A DNA stretch of 29,071 nt from an uncultured Campylobacter sp. GTDB taxonomy: Bacteria > Actinomycetota > Actinomycetes > Mycobacteriales > Mycobacteriaceae. This document shows, piece after piece, positions 7,839 to 15,998 of the stretch. The position numbers and the translations under genes are program-made. The notes under the pieces were generated by a model. The model was given only the letters and a program-made list of their open reading frames with translations, was not told the origin of the DNA and searched no databases. Position 1 is the first letter of the stretch. The number at the start of each line of letters is the position of its first letter. The DNA lies in assembly GCA_946221035.1 (NCBI GenBank), contig CAMIME010000030.1, positions 1 through 29,071 of the forward strand, written 5' to 3'.

Positions 7839-8438
7839 CTACTGTAGCGCCGCAACGTGCGGAGCCAACAGGCGCAGCGCCTTGCCCCGGTGCGAGCGCG
7901 CGTTCTTCTCCTCCGTCGTCAGCTCCGCCGACGCGCGCCCGCCGCAGTCCGCGGGCAGGAACAGGGGGTCGTAGCCGAAGCCGTTCTCGCCGCGGGGTTC
8001 GCGCAGCAGCTCGCCCTCCCAGCGCTCCTCGGCCGTGAATTCTTGCCCGTCCGGCGTCGCCAGCGCGCAGCACGACACGAACGCCGCCGCCCGCTCATCG
8101 ATGTCCTCCATCTGCGCGAGCAGCAGCCGATTGTTCGCCTCGTCGTCGCCGTGCACACCCGACCACCGCGCCGACAGCACCCCCGGCATCCCGTGCAGCG
8201 CCTCCACCTCCAAACCGGAGTCGTCGGCGACGCACGGCAACCCCGTCGCCGCAGCACCAGCGCGCGCTTTCAGCAGCGCATTATCGACGAACCGAAGGCC
8301 CGTCTCTTTCGGGTCGGGGTACGACGGAGCGTCGGTAAGCGAAATGAGCTCCACGCCCTCGATCCGCATCTCCGCGAGGATCTGCTCCAGCTCACGGACC
8401 TTGCCCGCGTTGCGCGAGGCGACCAGTACCTTTACCAT
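7839..8438 (-). CDS. rdgB: RdgB/HAM1 non-canonical purine NTP pyrophosphatase
   Basis: A 199-residue enzyme that hydrolyses ITP, dITP and XTP to the monophosphates, keeping deaminated purines out of DNA and RNA. Family marks in order: N-terminal VLVASRNAGKVREL (nucleotide-binding start), the catalytic VADDSGLEV, SARWSG, FGYDPLF and the SHRGKAL C-terminal motif. Length is normal. It overlaps the upstream rph by 7 bp, so the two are one transcript, as rphA-Rv1341 are in M. tuberculosis. ATG 8438 is the natural start because the MVKVLVASRN N-terminus matches the family. Confidence 0.96.
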   Translation of the reverse strand: MVKVLVASRNAGKVRELEQILAEMRIEGVELISLTDAPSYPDPKETGLRFVDNALLKARAGAAATGLPCVADDSGLEVEALHGMPGVLSARWSGVHGDDEANNRLLLAQMEDIDERAAAFVSCCALATPDGQEFTAEERWEGELLREPRGENGFGYDPLFLPADCGGRASAELTTEEKNARSHRGKALRLLAPHVAALQ

Positions 8439-9160
8439 CCCAGCGCCGCCTTCTGTGCCGCAATGAGCTCCGCGCAGCCCTTCTCCGCCACATCCAGCAT
8501 GGCGTTGAGCTCCGCCCGGCCGAACAGGCCGTGCTCGCCGGTGCCCTGGATCTCGACGAAGTTGCCGCCTTCCTGCATGACTACGTTCAGGTCGACCTCG
8601 GCGCGGGAGTCCTCCTCGTAGGGCAGGTCGAGGCAGACGTGGCCGTCGATAAGTCCGGCGGAGACTGCGGCAATGGGCTTGAGCAGCGGCTCGCCGGGGA
8701 CGACGCCCGCTTCCTTGAGCACGCCGATCGCGTCCGCCAGCGCCACGTACGCGCCGGTGATCGAGGCGGTGCGGGTGCCGCCGTCGGCCTGGAGGACGTC
8801 GCAGTCGATCTGGATCGTGTTCTCCCCCAGCTGCGTCAGGTCCACCGCCGCACGCAGCGAGCGCCCCACCAACCGCGAAATCTCGTGAGTGCGGCCCTTG
8901 ACCTTGCCCTTCATCGACTCGCGCGGCATGCGCTCGTGCGTCGCGGACGGCAGCATCGCGTATTCGGCGGTGAGCCAGCCCTCGCCCGAGTCCTTCTTGA
9001 ACCGCGGCACGCCGACCTCCACAGAAGCGGTGCACATGACGCGGGTGTTGCCGAATTCGACGAGCACGCTGCCCGCCGGGTTTGAGGTGAAGCCGCGGGT
9101 GATGCGCACCGGGCGCATCTCATCGAGGGCGCGGCCGTCGGCGCGGGAAAAATCAGACAT
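8432..9160 (-). CDS. rph: Ribonuclease PH
   Basis: A 242-residue 3'-to-5' phosphorolytic exoribonuclease that trims the 3' ends of tRNA precursors. Visible marks are the N-terminal RADGRALDEMRPVRI, RGFTSNPAGSVLVEFGNTRVMC, GRSLRAAVDL, the phosphate-site region DGGTRTASITGAYVAL and the ending RAELNAMLDVAEKG. Size is that of a standard subunit (hexamer in the family). It starts at ATG 9160, 7 nt after a TACGCT -10 box, so it has its own probable leaderless promoter downstream of the inserted Abi gene. rdgB follows with a 7-bp overlap. Confidence 0.97.
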   Translation of the reverse strand: MSDFSRADGRALDEMRPVRITRGFTSNPAGSVLVEFGNTRVMCTASVEVGVPRFKKDSGEGWLTAEYAMLPSATHERMPRESMKGKVKGRTHEISRLVGRSLRAAVDLTQLGENTIQIDCDVLQADGGTRTASITGAYVALADAIGVLKEAGVVPGEPLLKPIAAVSAGLIDGHVCLDLPYEEDSRAEVDLNVVMQEGGNFVEIQGTGEHGLFGRAELNAMLDVAEKGCAELIAAQKAALGW

Positions 9161-9167
9161 GCTCTCA

Positions 9168-9173
9168 AGCGTA
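9168..9173 (-). promoter_or_regulatory. -10 box for rph-rdgB
   Basis: TACGCT on the minus strand, 7 nt before ATG 9160. It would let rph and rdgB be transcribed independently of the Abi gene upstream. Confidence 0.5.
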
Positions 9174-9205
9174 ACGCAGTTCGGCGTTGTCGATTCCTCG
9201 GGCTT

Positions 9206-10204
9206 TCAAACCCAGGGTGGACGTTTGATCATGTTAGGAGGACACCCCATTGCATCCGGGATGGGCAACGTGTCCGTTCCTCCCGAAAGGTCGTGCCCCG
9301 GGAATTCGGCTATCAAGAACTCACTGACAACTCTGGTTAACGCCTCGTGGGGCCCACCTTTGATCACACCGTGTAGGTACTGCAACATGGACAATTTGAA
9401 GAATGTTCGCTCGCGCAGTGGCTCGGGGTACGCCCGAATCCAGCTAAGGCCGGAGTTCGGGTTTCGCGGAATCAGCGGTGCATCGTCGACGCGGTTATAC
9501 AGTCTCGAATAGTGCGCGCAGGTGTTACGCATGTGGGCCAGCGACCGCTGCCATGATCCGAGCTCCTTAAACGTCAGCCCGGTATCTGATGCAATTTTTT
9601 CGCGCATCCACTTTGGAAACAGGTCGTACAGGGTTCGCAACGTTCCCCACTCGAAAGTCTGGGCTGCCACCCAGATTGGTAGGTCTTCATTGCGATTCCT
9701 GTAGTGCCGTACGAAATCCTCTTTGGAGTAGTCGATCGATGTGTCGAAGCGGTCCAGCCACTTTGCATATCGCTCTTCCTGGCTTTGATCCCGAATCGGA
9801 GAACGCATTTTCAGATTGAGCGCTGACGGGTCATCCAGATGGAGATAGAGCAGCGGGTGCTTGCTGCCGATCGCGTGCGCGAGGGCGTTGCGAAGCCACA
9901 ACTCCACCGGTTCCAAAGCGCTCAGTGCAGCCTTGCGCAGTCGGGTGTCGAATACTGAGAGACGAAGAATATCGTCGAAGTTTGTCCCCTCTCGGAATTC
10001 ATCCATACGCACTAGCTCGAACCCGTTGCGCTTCTCTTGATCCGGTCGAGGTTTCCTGAACGAATACCAGTACCCGCTTAAGCGGTAATATCCGATGTTC
10101 CGCAGCGATTCTGCGGCCGCTTCGTGATTGGCGATCCGCATGCCCCGTTCAACCAGTAAGTCCAACAGATCCGCGTACTCTTGAAAAGGTTTCGTGGTTG
10201 CCAC
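9206..10204 (-). CDS. Abi_2 (AbiD/AbiF-like) abortive-infection HEPN protein
   Basis: A 332-residue protein recognised as Abi_2/AbiF-like from the N-terminal block KPFQEYADLLDLLVERG...NIGYYRLSGYWYSFR and the HEPN-type R-N-x3-H motifs at Arg105-His110 (LRNALAH) and Arg226-His231 (MRNTCAHYSRLYNR). HEPN R-x4-6-H motifs are typical RNase active sites, so a phage-triggered RNA-cutting, growth-arresting role is plausible; this is inferred from family. GTG 10204 is preferred to TTG 10249 because the family homology starts there and a probable -10 (TACCAT, 10255-10250) would place transcription start downstream of the TTG. A run of nine G lies just before this GTG. The gene is less GC-rich than its neighbours and sits between MBL and rph, which are adjacent in mycobacteria. 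Confidence 0.85.
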   Translation of the reverse strand: MATTKPFQEYADLLDLLVERGMRIANHEAAAESLRNIGYYRLSGYWYSFRKPRPDQEKRNGFELVRMDEFREGTNFDDILRLSVFDTRLRKAALSALEPVELWLRNALAHAIGSKHPLLYLHLDDPSALNLKMRSPIRDQSQEERYAKWLDRFDTSIDYSKEDFVRHYRNRNEDLPIWVAAQTFEWGTLRTLYDLFPKWMREKIASDTGLTFKELGSWQRSLAHMRNTCAHYSRLYNRVDDAPLIPRNPNSGLSWIRAYPEPLRERTFFKLSMLQYLHGVIKGGPHEALTRVVSEFLIAEFPGHDLSGGTDTLPIPDAMGCPPNMIKRPPWV

Positions 10205-10205
10205 G

Positions 10206-10214
10206 ACCCCCCCC
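10206..10214 (-). repeat. Nine-G homopolymer at the start of the Abi gene
   Basis: Nine consecutive C on the plus strand (G9 on the coding strand) lie within 11 nt of GTG 10204, where a Shine-Dalgarno would be. No typical AGGAGG is present. Tract slippage would change the spacing to GTG, or the frame if translation began at TTG 10249. Confidence 0.85.
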
Positions 10215-10239
10215 CGATTTTGAAAACCGGCCCTGGACT

Positions 10240-10258
10240 GGCTACCCAAATGGTAGCC
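10240..10258. promoter_or_regulatory. Palindrome GGCTACC-N5-GGTAGCC overlapping the Abi -10 region
   Basis: Perfect 7-bp inverted repeat with a 5-nt loop. On the minus strand its right part includes TACCAT, a possible -10 for the Abi gene. A dimeric repressor, possibly chromosomally encoded elsewhere, would be expected to bind here; an RNA hairpin is also possible. Confidence 0.5.
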
Positions 10259-10345
10259 GAGCGGAACCGGTCGTTATGTAGCACAAGCTATCACAACCCA
10301 GTCCACACCCCCCTTGGCCCCCCTCAAATGGGGTGACGCAGGCGG

Positions 10346-11113
10346 CTACACCTCGAAGACAGCACCCGCTTCACCCAGGACGATCTCCCCGTCGAACTGC
10401 GCGCGCGCCGCCTCCAGCGTGGCCTGTTTGTCCGTCCACGGCTGGATGTGCACGAGTACAAGCTTTTCCACCCCGGCCTCGCGCGCAATGCGCCCGGCTT
10501 CCTCGCCGGATAGGTGCATGCCCGGGGCTTTGCCCTCGGAGGTGGGGCCCCACGCGCATTCGCAGAGGAAGAGGTTGGAACCTTTGGCGGCGTCGATAAG
10601 CGTGGGCGTGTAGCCGGAATCGCCGGAGTAGGCGATGACCTTGCCGCGCGCGTCCTCGATGCGCAGCGCCTTCGATTCCTGCGCCGGATGGACGACGGGG
10701 AACGGGGTGATTGACAGCCCCGACAGCGTCTCCGCCACGCCGTCGCGCCACGCGGTGAACTCGAACGTGTCCGAGAAATCGTCCAGCTCACCCGGGCCGT
10801 CCGCGCCGATGCGCCCGAGGTGCTCCGGCGCGTAACTGGGGCCGAGCAGCTTGTGGCAGCACTGCGCGGGCGCATGCGGGTGGTAGCGGCGCCACACCAA
10901 AAGAGACGCGAAATCAGAGCAATGATCCGCGTGCAAATGGCTAAAGATCACGTGCGCGTCGGACGGGTCGAAGCGCTCCTGCAGTGCGGCCAGCGCCCCG
11001 GACCCGAAATCCATGATCACGTCCGTCTCCCCCGGATTGGAGATGACGTATGAGGAAGCCGGGTTGCCGGGTGCCGCGAGACTTCCGGAGCAACCCAGGA
11101 TGGTCAACTTCAT
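10346..11113 (-). CDS. Metallo-beta-lactamase-fold cyclic-nucleotide phosphodiesterase (Rv1339-like)
   Basis: A 255-residue cytosolic metallo-hydrolase. The metal-binding signature is SHLHADHCSD (residues about 58-67), followed by a second His (PVVHPAQ), Asp in AYSGDSGYT, and a C-terminal His (VHIQPW). It begins MKLTILGCSGSLAAP, a typical MBL-fold strand-loop. M. tuberculosis Rv1339, in the same position beside murI and rphA, is described as an atypical class II cAMP phosphodiesterase, so a role in lowering cAMP is likely. A TAGAGT -10 box lies 6 nt before ATG 11113, so it probably has its own leaderless promoter although murI is just upstream on the same strand. Confidence 0.88.
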   Translation of the reverse strand: MKLTILGCSGSLAAPGNPASSYVISNPGETDVIMDFGSGALAALQERFDPSDAHVIFSHLHADHCSDFASLLVWRRYHPHAPAQCCHKLLGPSYAPEHLGRIGADGPGELDDFSDTFEFTAWRDGVAETLSGLSITPFPVVHPAQESKALRIEDARGKVIAYSGDSGYTPTLIDAAKGSNLFLCECAWGPTSEGKAPGMHLSGEEAGRIAREAGVEKLVLVHIQPWTDKQATLEAARAQFDGEIVLGEAGAVFEV

Positions 11114-11119
11114 GCGATC

Positions 11120-11125
11120 ACTCTA
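11120..11125 (-). promoter_or_regulatory. -10 box for the MBL gene
   Basis: TAGAGT on the minus strand, 6 nt before ATG 11113, in the 25-bp gap after murI. Confidence 0.4.
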
Positions 11126-11138
11126 TCGCGGCGCGCGG

Positions 11139-11930
11139 CTACCCGCGCCCAACTGCGTGCACTGCGGGGCGCAGGAACCGTCGCGCCAACGTGTCAAAGG
11201 TCTCCGGATCCCCGGTGGATTCGAAGACGTGCGTGGGCTCGCGGCCGTCGTCGGCAAGCATGTCCGTCTCTGTGAGCTGGCGCAGCACGTCCTTCGACGT
11301 CTCCTCCGCGGACGACACAAGCGTCACGTTGTCGCCTACCGCAAGCTGGATCACGCCGGACAGCAGCGGGTAGTGGGTACAACCAAGCACAAGCGTATCG
11401 ACGCCCGCCTCACGCAACGGCTCCACATACCCCCTCGCCACATCCAGCACGCGCTTACCGGATGTCTCTCCGCGCTCGACGAACGGGACGAACTGCGGGC
11501 AGGCCACCGCGGTGACGTCGATGTCCGGCTGGAGGGAGAACAGGTCCTGGTACGCCCCGGACGTGATGGTGCCCTGGGTGCCAATCACCCCGACCTTGTT
11601 ATTCCTCGTCGTCGCAATCGCGCGCCGCACCGCGGGCTGGATCACCTCGACAACGGGGATGTCGTAGCGCTCGCGGGCATCGTGTTTGAAGGCCGCCGTG
11701 GCGGTGTTGCAGGCGATGACGAGCATTTTGCAGCCGCGGTCCACGAGGTCGTCGGCAATGCGTTGCGAATGCGCGCGCACGTCCGCGATCGGCTGGGGGC
11801 CGTAGGGGCCGTTGGCGGTGTCGCCGATGTAGATGAGCGACTCGTTCGGCAGCTGGTCCATCACCGCGCGCGCGACGGTAAGTCCCCCGACACCGGAATC
11901 GAACAGGCCGATGGGGGCGTTGTTGCTCAT
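11139..11930 (-). CDS. murI: Glutamate racemase
   Basis: A 263-residue cofactor-independent racemase that makes D-glutamate for peptidoglycan. Marks: N-terminal IGLFDSGVGGLTVARAV with the catalytic Asp, GDTANGPYGP, the first catalytic cysteine in VIACNTATAA, GVIGTQGT and the second in LGCTHYPLL. Length is normal. ATG 11930 is used; an in-frame GTG at 11936 that overlaps the rhomboid stop as GTGA is an alternative. It is the last gene of the clpS-DUF2017-P1-rhomboid-murI run. Confidence 0.97.
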   Translation of the reverse strand: MSNNAPIGLFDSGVGGLTVARAVMDQLPNESLIYIGDTANGPYGPQPIADVRAHSQRIADDLVDRGCKMLVIACNTATAAFKHDARERYDIPVVEVIQPAVRRAIATTRNNKVGVIGTQGTITSGAYQDLFSLQPDIDVTAVACPQFVPFVERGETSGKRVLDVARGYVEPLREAGVDTLVLGCTHYPLLSGVIQLAVGDNVTLVSSAEETSKDVLRQLTETDMLADDGREPTHVFESTGDPETFDTLARRFLRPAVHAVGRG

Positions 11931-11932
11931 GC

Positions 11933-12739
11933 TCACAGGCCCGTCGCCCGCCTTTGCGCCTTCTCCAACTTCTTCGCCTCCTTGCTCGCGGTGAGCTCCG
12001 GCGGGTCGTCGGAGGTGATCACCATGCCGGCGAAAAAGCCGCCCACCGCGCCGAACAGGTGCGCCTGCCAGCTAATGCCCGGCGTGCCGGGCAGCACACC
12101 CCAGATCAGGCCGGAGTAGAAGAAGCCGAGCACAAGGCCCATCAGGATCTGGCCGGCCGAGCGGTTGAAGAAGCCGCGCACCAGCAGGTACGTCAGCCAC
12201 CCGTACACCAGGCCGGAGGCGCCGATGTGGTTCGTGCCCACGCCGCCGAAGACCCAGGTGCCCAGGCCGCCAATGATGACCACGAATGTGGTTACCTCCC
12301 AGAACACCCGCTTTCCCGAATACCCGATGAGGTAGGCGAACAGCGCCCCCGGCAGCGAGTTCGAGATGATGTGCTCCAGGTTCGCGTGCAACAGCGGGGA
12401 GGTGAAGATCATGGGCAGCCCCGACAGATCCAGCGGGTGGATGCCGAACGCCGTGAGCCACGGGAAGAACACCTGCGCAATGAAGACGGCCCAGATCACC
12501 ACCAGGTAGCCGACGGCGAAGCGCATGCCCGAGTTTCGCTGCTGTTTGCGCGTTTTCGGCCCGCGTTGGGGCCCGTTCGAAGGAACCGGCGCGTAGGGGT
12601 TGTACGGCGCGTACGGGCCGCCGAACGCCGGCGGCTGCGTCTCCGGGTGGGAGAACGGGCGTTGGAACGGCTTGCCGTAGCCGGGTTGGCCGGTCTCGCC
12701 GTAGCCCCAGCCCTGGGGTGTGTGGTTGTAGTTGCTCAT
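11933..12739 (-). CDS. Rhomboid family intramembrane serine protease
   Basis: A 268-residue multi-pass membrane protein. The first 75 residues are a Gly/Pro/Tyr-rich, disordered cytosolic stretch (GWGYGETGQPGYGKP). It is followed by a KTRKQQR basic anchor and about six transmembrane segments. The catalytic serine lies in GTNHIGASGLVYGW (GASG) and the histidine in WQAHLFGAVGG, giving a Ser-His dyad. The start ATG 12739 overlaps the preceding stop (ATGA), so it is coupled to the P1 peptidase gene. It corresponds in position to Rv1337. Substrates are not known. Confidence 0.93.
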   Translation of the reverse strand: MSNYNHTPQGWGYGETGQPGYGKPFQRPFSHPETQPPAFGGPYAPYNPYAPVPSNGPQRGPKTRKQQRNSGMRFAVGYLVVIWAVFIAQVFFPWLTAFGIHPLDLSGLPMIFTSPLLHANLEHIISNSLPGALFAYLIGYSGKRVFWEVTTFVVIIGGLGTWVFGGVGTNHIGASGLVYGWLTYLLVRGFFNRSAGQILMGLVLGFFYSGLIWGVLPGTPGISWQAHLFGAVGGFFAGMVITSDDPPELTASKEAKKLEKAQRRATGL

Positions 12740-13698
12740 CGAGGGTGAAGTGTAGCGATGTCGCGCCACGCCGTAACCCCGTACCCGCTCACCGCGTGCA
12801 CCACCGCGTCCACGATCGCCTGCTGGACGGCGTCCGCCGCGGCCTCGCCGACGTGGGTGAGAGCCTCGATGTCCGCGAGCGGGGGCGTGCCGGGGGCGGC
12901 CGTGGATACGGCGAACAGCGTGTCGCCGTCCAGGGGCGAGTGGGCGGGGCGCACCGCGCGGGCGATGCCGTCGTGGCCCGTCATGGCCACGCGTTTGAGT
13001 TGCGCCTTCGTCAGCGGCGCGTCAGTGGCAACCACGCCGATGGTGGTGTTGAGCTTCGGCGTGGGCCGCTCGAGGGCGCGGAACGTCTCCAGGTCCACGG
13101 CGGGCCGGGACGGGTCCCCGTACAACCGGCCCGTGTCAGGGTCGATCACCGACCCCACGGGGTTCGCCACCACGAACGCCACCACCGTGTACCCGGCCGC
13201 GCGAACCGACGCGCGACCGAATCCGCCGCGCAGCACACCCGCCGTGGCGCCACAGCCGGCCCCGACGCTGCCCGAGCCCGCATCGTGCGCCGAATCCAAC
13301 GCGTCGCGCACCGCGGCGGCGCCGTCGGCCGCGGTGGGCCGGTGCGCCGGGTCGCCGACGACCAGGTCGAAGATCACGGCCGCCGGCACGATGGGCACCT
13401 TCGGGCCCGGCGCGGCGTCGCCGAAGACGGGAAACCCGATGCCGCGGCGCTCCAGCTCGCTCATCGCCCCGTCGGCGGCGGCCAGCCCGAATGCGGAGCC
13501 GCCGCACAGCAAGATGGCGTGGACGCGTTCGACGGTGTTGTGGGGCTCAAGTAGGTCGGTCTCGCGGGTGCCCGGGCCGCCGCCGCGCACGTCCACGGAG
13601 GCGGTCATCCCGGCCGGGTCCACGGACACGAGCGCGGTCACTCCGGTGTCGCCGAGGGTGGTGTGGCCGAGGTGGACCGGAGGTTCGTCGATAAGCAA
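12736..13698 (-). CDS. P1 family (DmpA/NylC-like) N-terminal-nucleophile peptidase
   Basis: A 320-residue member of the P1/S58 aminopeptidase family, which self-cleaves to expose a Thr/Ser nucleophile. The cleavage motif is clear: KLNTTIGVVATDAPLTK, with cleavage expected between Asn217 and Thr218. Other marks are LLCGGSAFGLAAADGAM and GSGSVGAGCGATAG. The probable start is TTG 13698: it has an AAGGGGA Shine-Dalgarno about 6 nt upstream, and no ATG fits. It lies 10 bp after DUF2017 and overlaps the rhomboid gene, in the position of Rv1333. Its substrate here is unknown; D-amino peptides or cyclised oligomers are known for relatives. Confidence 0.92.
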   Translation of the reverse strand: MLIDEPPVHLGHTTLGDTGVTALVSVDPAGMTASVDVRGGGPGTRETDLLEPHNTVERVHAILLCGGSAFGLAAADGAMSELERRGIGFPVFGDAAPGPKVPIVPAAVIFDLVVGDPAHRPTAADGAAAVRDALDSAHDAGSGSVGAGCGATAGVLRGGFGRASVRAAGYTVVAFVVANPVGSVIDPDTGRLYGDPSRPAVDLETFRALERPTPKLNTTIGVVATDAPLTKAQLKRVAMTGHDGIARAVRPAHSPLDGDTLFAVSTAAPGTPPLADIEALTHVGEAAADAVQQAIVDAVVHAVSGYGVTAWRDIATLHPR

Positions 13699-13708
13699 AA
13701 GGCTCCCC

Positions 13709-14248
13709 TTAATCCATCAATGCCTGGACGAGGGAGTCCTGGCAGAACGCGAGCCACTCGATGAGCGTGTCGCGGTCCTGCTGCGCGCCCTCGCCGCCGG
13801 AGGAATCGGCGGCCACGTAGAGGCGCAGGTCGTTGAGGGCGGCGATGAACTGGTGCGCCTCGGGCTCCTCGATGGTCACCTCCACGCCGCCGGTGGGGCC
13901 CAGCGCCTCGTTGACCACCTGCAGGTTCATCAGCTTCGCGCGGATGATGTCGTTTTCGTGCAGGGAGCGAAGCAGGCCGTTGTCGCCGTCGAACTCCTGG
14001 TCCGCCTCGCGCTCGAAATCGGGCAGGAGGCGGGCAAGCTTCTCGTCCGCGGGCGGCTCGGTGTGCCCGGTGGCCACGCCGAGCATCTCGGCGAACTCGT
14101 CCTTGGGCGCGGACTGCGCACGGGCGATCAGCGCCTCGGACACGGTCGCGGTGAGGTCCCCGATCACCTCGCGCTCCATCGGCTCGAACCGGGTGGAAAA
14201 CTTCACCGAAGAGCGCATGAGGCCCTTCTTCTTACGCCACGGCTGCAT
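13709..14248 (-). CDS. DUF2017 family protein
   Basis: A 179-residue soluble, acidic, mainly helical protein (EREVIGDLTATVSEAL, DEKLARLLPDFEREAD, EAHQFIAALNDLRLYVA, EWLAFCQDSLVQALMD). The arrangement fits DUF2017 (Rv1332), which nearly always follows clpS in actinobacteria. It starts 3 bp after the clpS stop, so the two are cotranscribed. ATG 14278-type alternatives are absent; an internal Met11 is possible. The constant pairing with ClpS suggests a link to N-degron or Clp proteolysis, but no function is established. Confidence 0.9.
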   Translation of the reverse strand: MQPWRKKKGLMRSSVKFSTRFEPMEREVIGDLTATVSEALIARAQSAPKDEFAEMLGVATGHTEPPADEKLARLLPDFEREADQEFDGDNGLLRSLHENDIIRAKLMNLQVVNEALGPTGGVEVTIEEPEAHQFIAALNDLRLYVAADSSGGEGAQQDRDTLIEWLAFCQDSLVQALMD

Positions 14249-14251
14249 CGC

Positions 14252-14569
14252 TTACCCCGCCTGCTGCATCGTGGCCCACAGGCCGTGGGTGTGCAGCTTC
14301 TTCACGTCGGTTTCCACCTTGTCTTTCTCACCCGAGGACACGACGGCCTTGCCCTCGGTGTGCACCTGCATCATCAGCTCGTTGGCGCGCTTGCGGTCGT
14401 AGCCCAGCACAGTTTGGAACACGTAGGCGACGTAGCTCATGAGGTTGACCGGGTCGTCCCACACGATGCACATCCACGGCAGGTTCTCCGCGGGGGTCAC
14501 GTCGACGTCGATCGCCTCGTCCAGGTCAGGGGTTGCCAGCGGGGACCCCATACGCGCGCGCTCAAACAT
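14252..14569 (-). CDS. clpS: ATP-dependent Clp protease adaptor ClpS
   Basis: A 105-residue adaptor that binds N-degron substrates and hands them to ClpAP/ClpCP. The core is clear: WMCIVWDDPVNLMSYVAYVFQ (the D-D-P-x-N substrate pocket), MMQVHTEGKAVV and KLHTHGLWATM. ATG 14569 is chosen over the open frame extending to 14692, which has no conserved sequence. TAAGGT at 14582-14577, 7 nt before the ATG, could be a -10 box for a leaderless mRNA, and GTAGG could also serve as a weak Shine-Dalgarno. It heads a run of five genes ending with murI and is divergent from pncB. Confidence 0.96.
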   Translation of the reverse strand: MFERARMGSPLATPDLDEAIDVDVTPAENLPWMCIVWDDPVNLMSYVAYVFQTVLGYDRKRANELMMQVHTEGKAVVSSGEKDKVETDVKKLHTHGLWATMQQAG

Positions 14570-14635
14570 GCCGCCTACCTTACCTGCCCGACCAGCCTGC
14601 GACCTGTTCACGCCCGGGCCGCCCGGGAACGCGGG

Positions 14636-14641
14636 TACGCT
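14636..14641 (+). promoter_or_regulatory. -10 box for pncB (divergent promoter region with clpS)
   Basis: TACGCT ends 8 nt before ATG 14650. The opposing clpS -10 (TAAGGT, minus strand 14582-14577) lies in the same 80-bp gap, so the two promoters are face-to-back and not overlapping. Confidence 0.45.
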
Positions 14642-14649
14642 GACACACC

Positions 14650-15996
14650 ATGAACGAAACTGCCACCCCCTCCCCCGAAACGGAGCGCTCAACCGCGTTC
14701 CTCACGGACATGTACGAGCTGACCATGCTGGACGCAGCAATCAAGGACGGCACCGCGGAGCGCAACTGCACATTCGAGGTGTTCGGCCGCCGCATGCCCA
14801 ACGAACGCCGCTACGGCGTCGTCGCCGGCACCGAGCGCGTCCTGGACGCGATTACAAAGTTCCGCTTCACCGAGGACCAGCTCGACGTCGCCGACTTCCT
14901 TTCCGACGAAGCCCGGCAGTACCTGTGTAACTACAAGTTCGCCGGACAGATCGACGGCTACCGGGAGGGCGACCTGTACTTCCCCTACTCCCCGATCATG
15001 ACGGTGCGCGGCACGTTCGCGGAGTGCGTGATCCTGGAGACGGTCATCTTGTCCATCCTCAACTCCGATTCCGCGGTCGCTTCGGCGGCCTCGCGCATGG
15101 TCTCCGCCGCGGACGGGCGCCCGATCATGGAGATGGGTTCGCGCCGCACCAACGAGCAGGCCGCGGTCTCCGCTGCGCGAGCGGCCTATATCGCGGGCTT
15201 TAGTTCGACGTCGAACATGGAGGCGTCGTTACGCTACGGCATCCCGGCGGCGGGCACGGCCGCGCACTCGTGGACGCTGCTGCACGTGGGCGCGGACGGC
15301 AAGCCGGACGAGAAGGCGGCGTTTCAGGCGCAGGTGGATTCGCTGGGTGTGTCCACGACGCTGCTCGTGGACACCTTCGACATCACCAAAGGCGTGGAAA
15401 ACGCGCTCGAGGTCGCGGGCACGGACCTGGGCGGGGTGCGCATCGATTCGGGCGACCTCGGCATCGTCTCGCGCCGCGTGCGCCAGCAACTCGATGACGC
15501 CGGCGCGTACAACACCAAGATCATCGTCTCCTCCGACCTCGACGAGTTCACCATCGCTGGCCTCCGCGGCGACCCGGTCGACGGCTACGGCGTGGGCACC
15601 TCGGTGGTCACCGGCTCCGGCGCGCCGACGGCGGGCCTGGTGTACAAGCTGGTGGAGGTCGAGGGCACCCCTGTGGCGAAGCGTTCCTCCGGCAAGGTGA
15701 CCTACGGCGGGGCGAAATCCGCGCTGCGCGCCTACCGCTCCTCCGGCGTGGCGGTGGCGGAACTCGTCCACCCGCTCGACGCCGACATCCAGCGCAAACC
15801 CCACCTGGAGTACCGCGAGATGACGGTGCCGCTCATCCGCGACGGCGAGATCGTCGACGGCATGCCCGGCATCGAGGAGATCCGCGAAGTGCACGCGAAG
15901 GCCCGCGAGACCCTGCCGTGGGAGGGCCTGTCGCTGGCGCGCGGCGACGTCGCCATCCCCACCCGCTTCATCGGCTTCCCGGAGCCGACCGAATAG
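14650..15996 (+). CDS. pncB: Nicotinate phosphoribosyltransferase
   Basis: A 448-residue Preiss-Handler enzyme that joins nicotinate and PRPP, using ATP, to make nicotinate mononucleotide. Marks include FLTDMYELTMLDAA near the N-terminus, GSRRTNEQAAV (with the region that contains the phosphorylated His in relatives nearby), AHSWTLLHV, RIDSGDLGIVSRRVR and YGVGTSVVTGSGAPTAGLVYKLVEV at the PRPP site. Size is normal. dinG begins 2 bp after its stop, so the two are cotranscribed. With nadE further along, the window holds two steps of NAD synthesis from nicotinate. Confidence 0.97.
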   Translation: MNETATPSPETERSTAFLTDMYELTMLDAAIKDGTAERNCTFEVFGRRMPNERRYGVVAGTERVLDAITKFRFTEDQLDVADFLSDEARQYLCNYKFAGQIDGYREGDLYFPYSPIMTVRGTFAECVILETVILSILNSDSAVASAASRMVSAADGRPIMEMGSRRTNEQAAVSAARAAYIAGFSSTSNMEASLRYGIPAAGTAAHSWTLLHVGADGKPDEKAAFQAQVDSLGVSTTLLVDTFDITKGVENALEVAGTDLGGVRIDSGDLGIVSRRVRQQLDDAGAYNTKIIVSSDLDEFTIAGLRGDPVDGYGVGTSVVTGSGAPTAGLVYKLVEVEGTPVAKRSSGKVTYGGAKSALRAYRSSGVAVAELVHPLDADIQRKPHLEYREMTVPLIRDGEIVDGMPGIEEIREVHAKARETLPWEGLSLARGDVAIPTRFIGFPEPTE

Positions 15997-15998
15997 GC

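Noticed and set aside
10206..10214. C9 run as a sequencing error
   Set aside because: Cannot be excluded from sequence alone, but the preferred GTG start lies downstream of it, so the Abi frame is intact either way; kept as a finding.
12758..14653. 631-residue plus-strand frame
   Set aside because: Antisense to P1 peptidase, DUF2017 and clpS; no recognisable family and typical of high-GC shadows.
15918..15998. Upstream extension of dinG
   Set aside because: Overlaps pncB and is Arg/His-rich; GTG 15999 is the better start.
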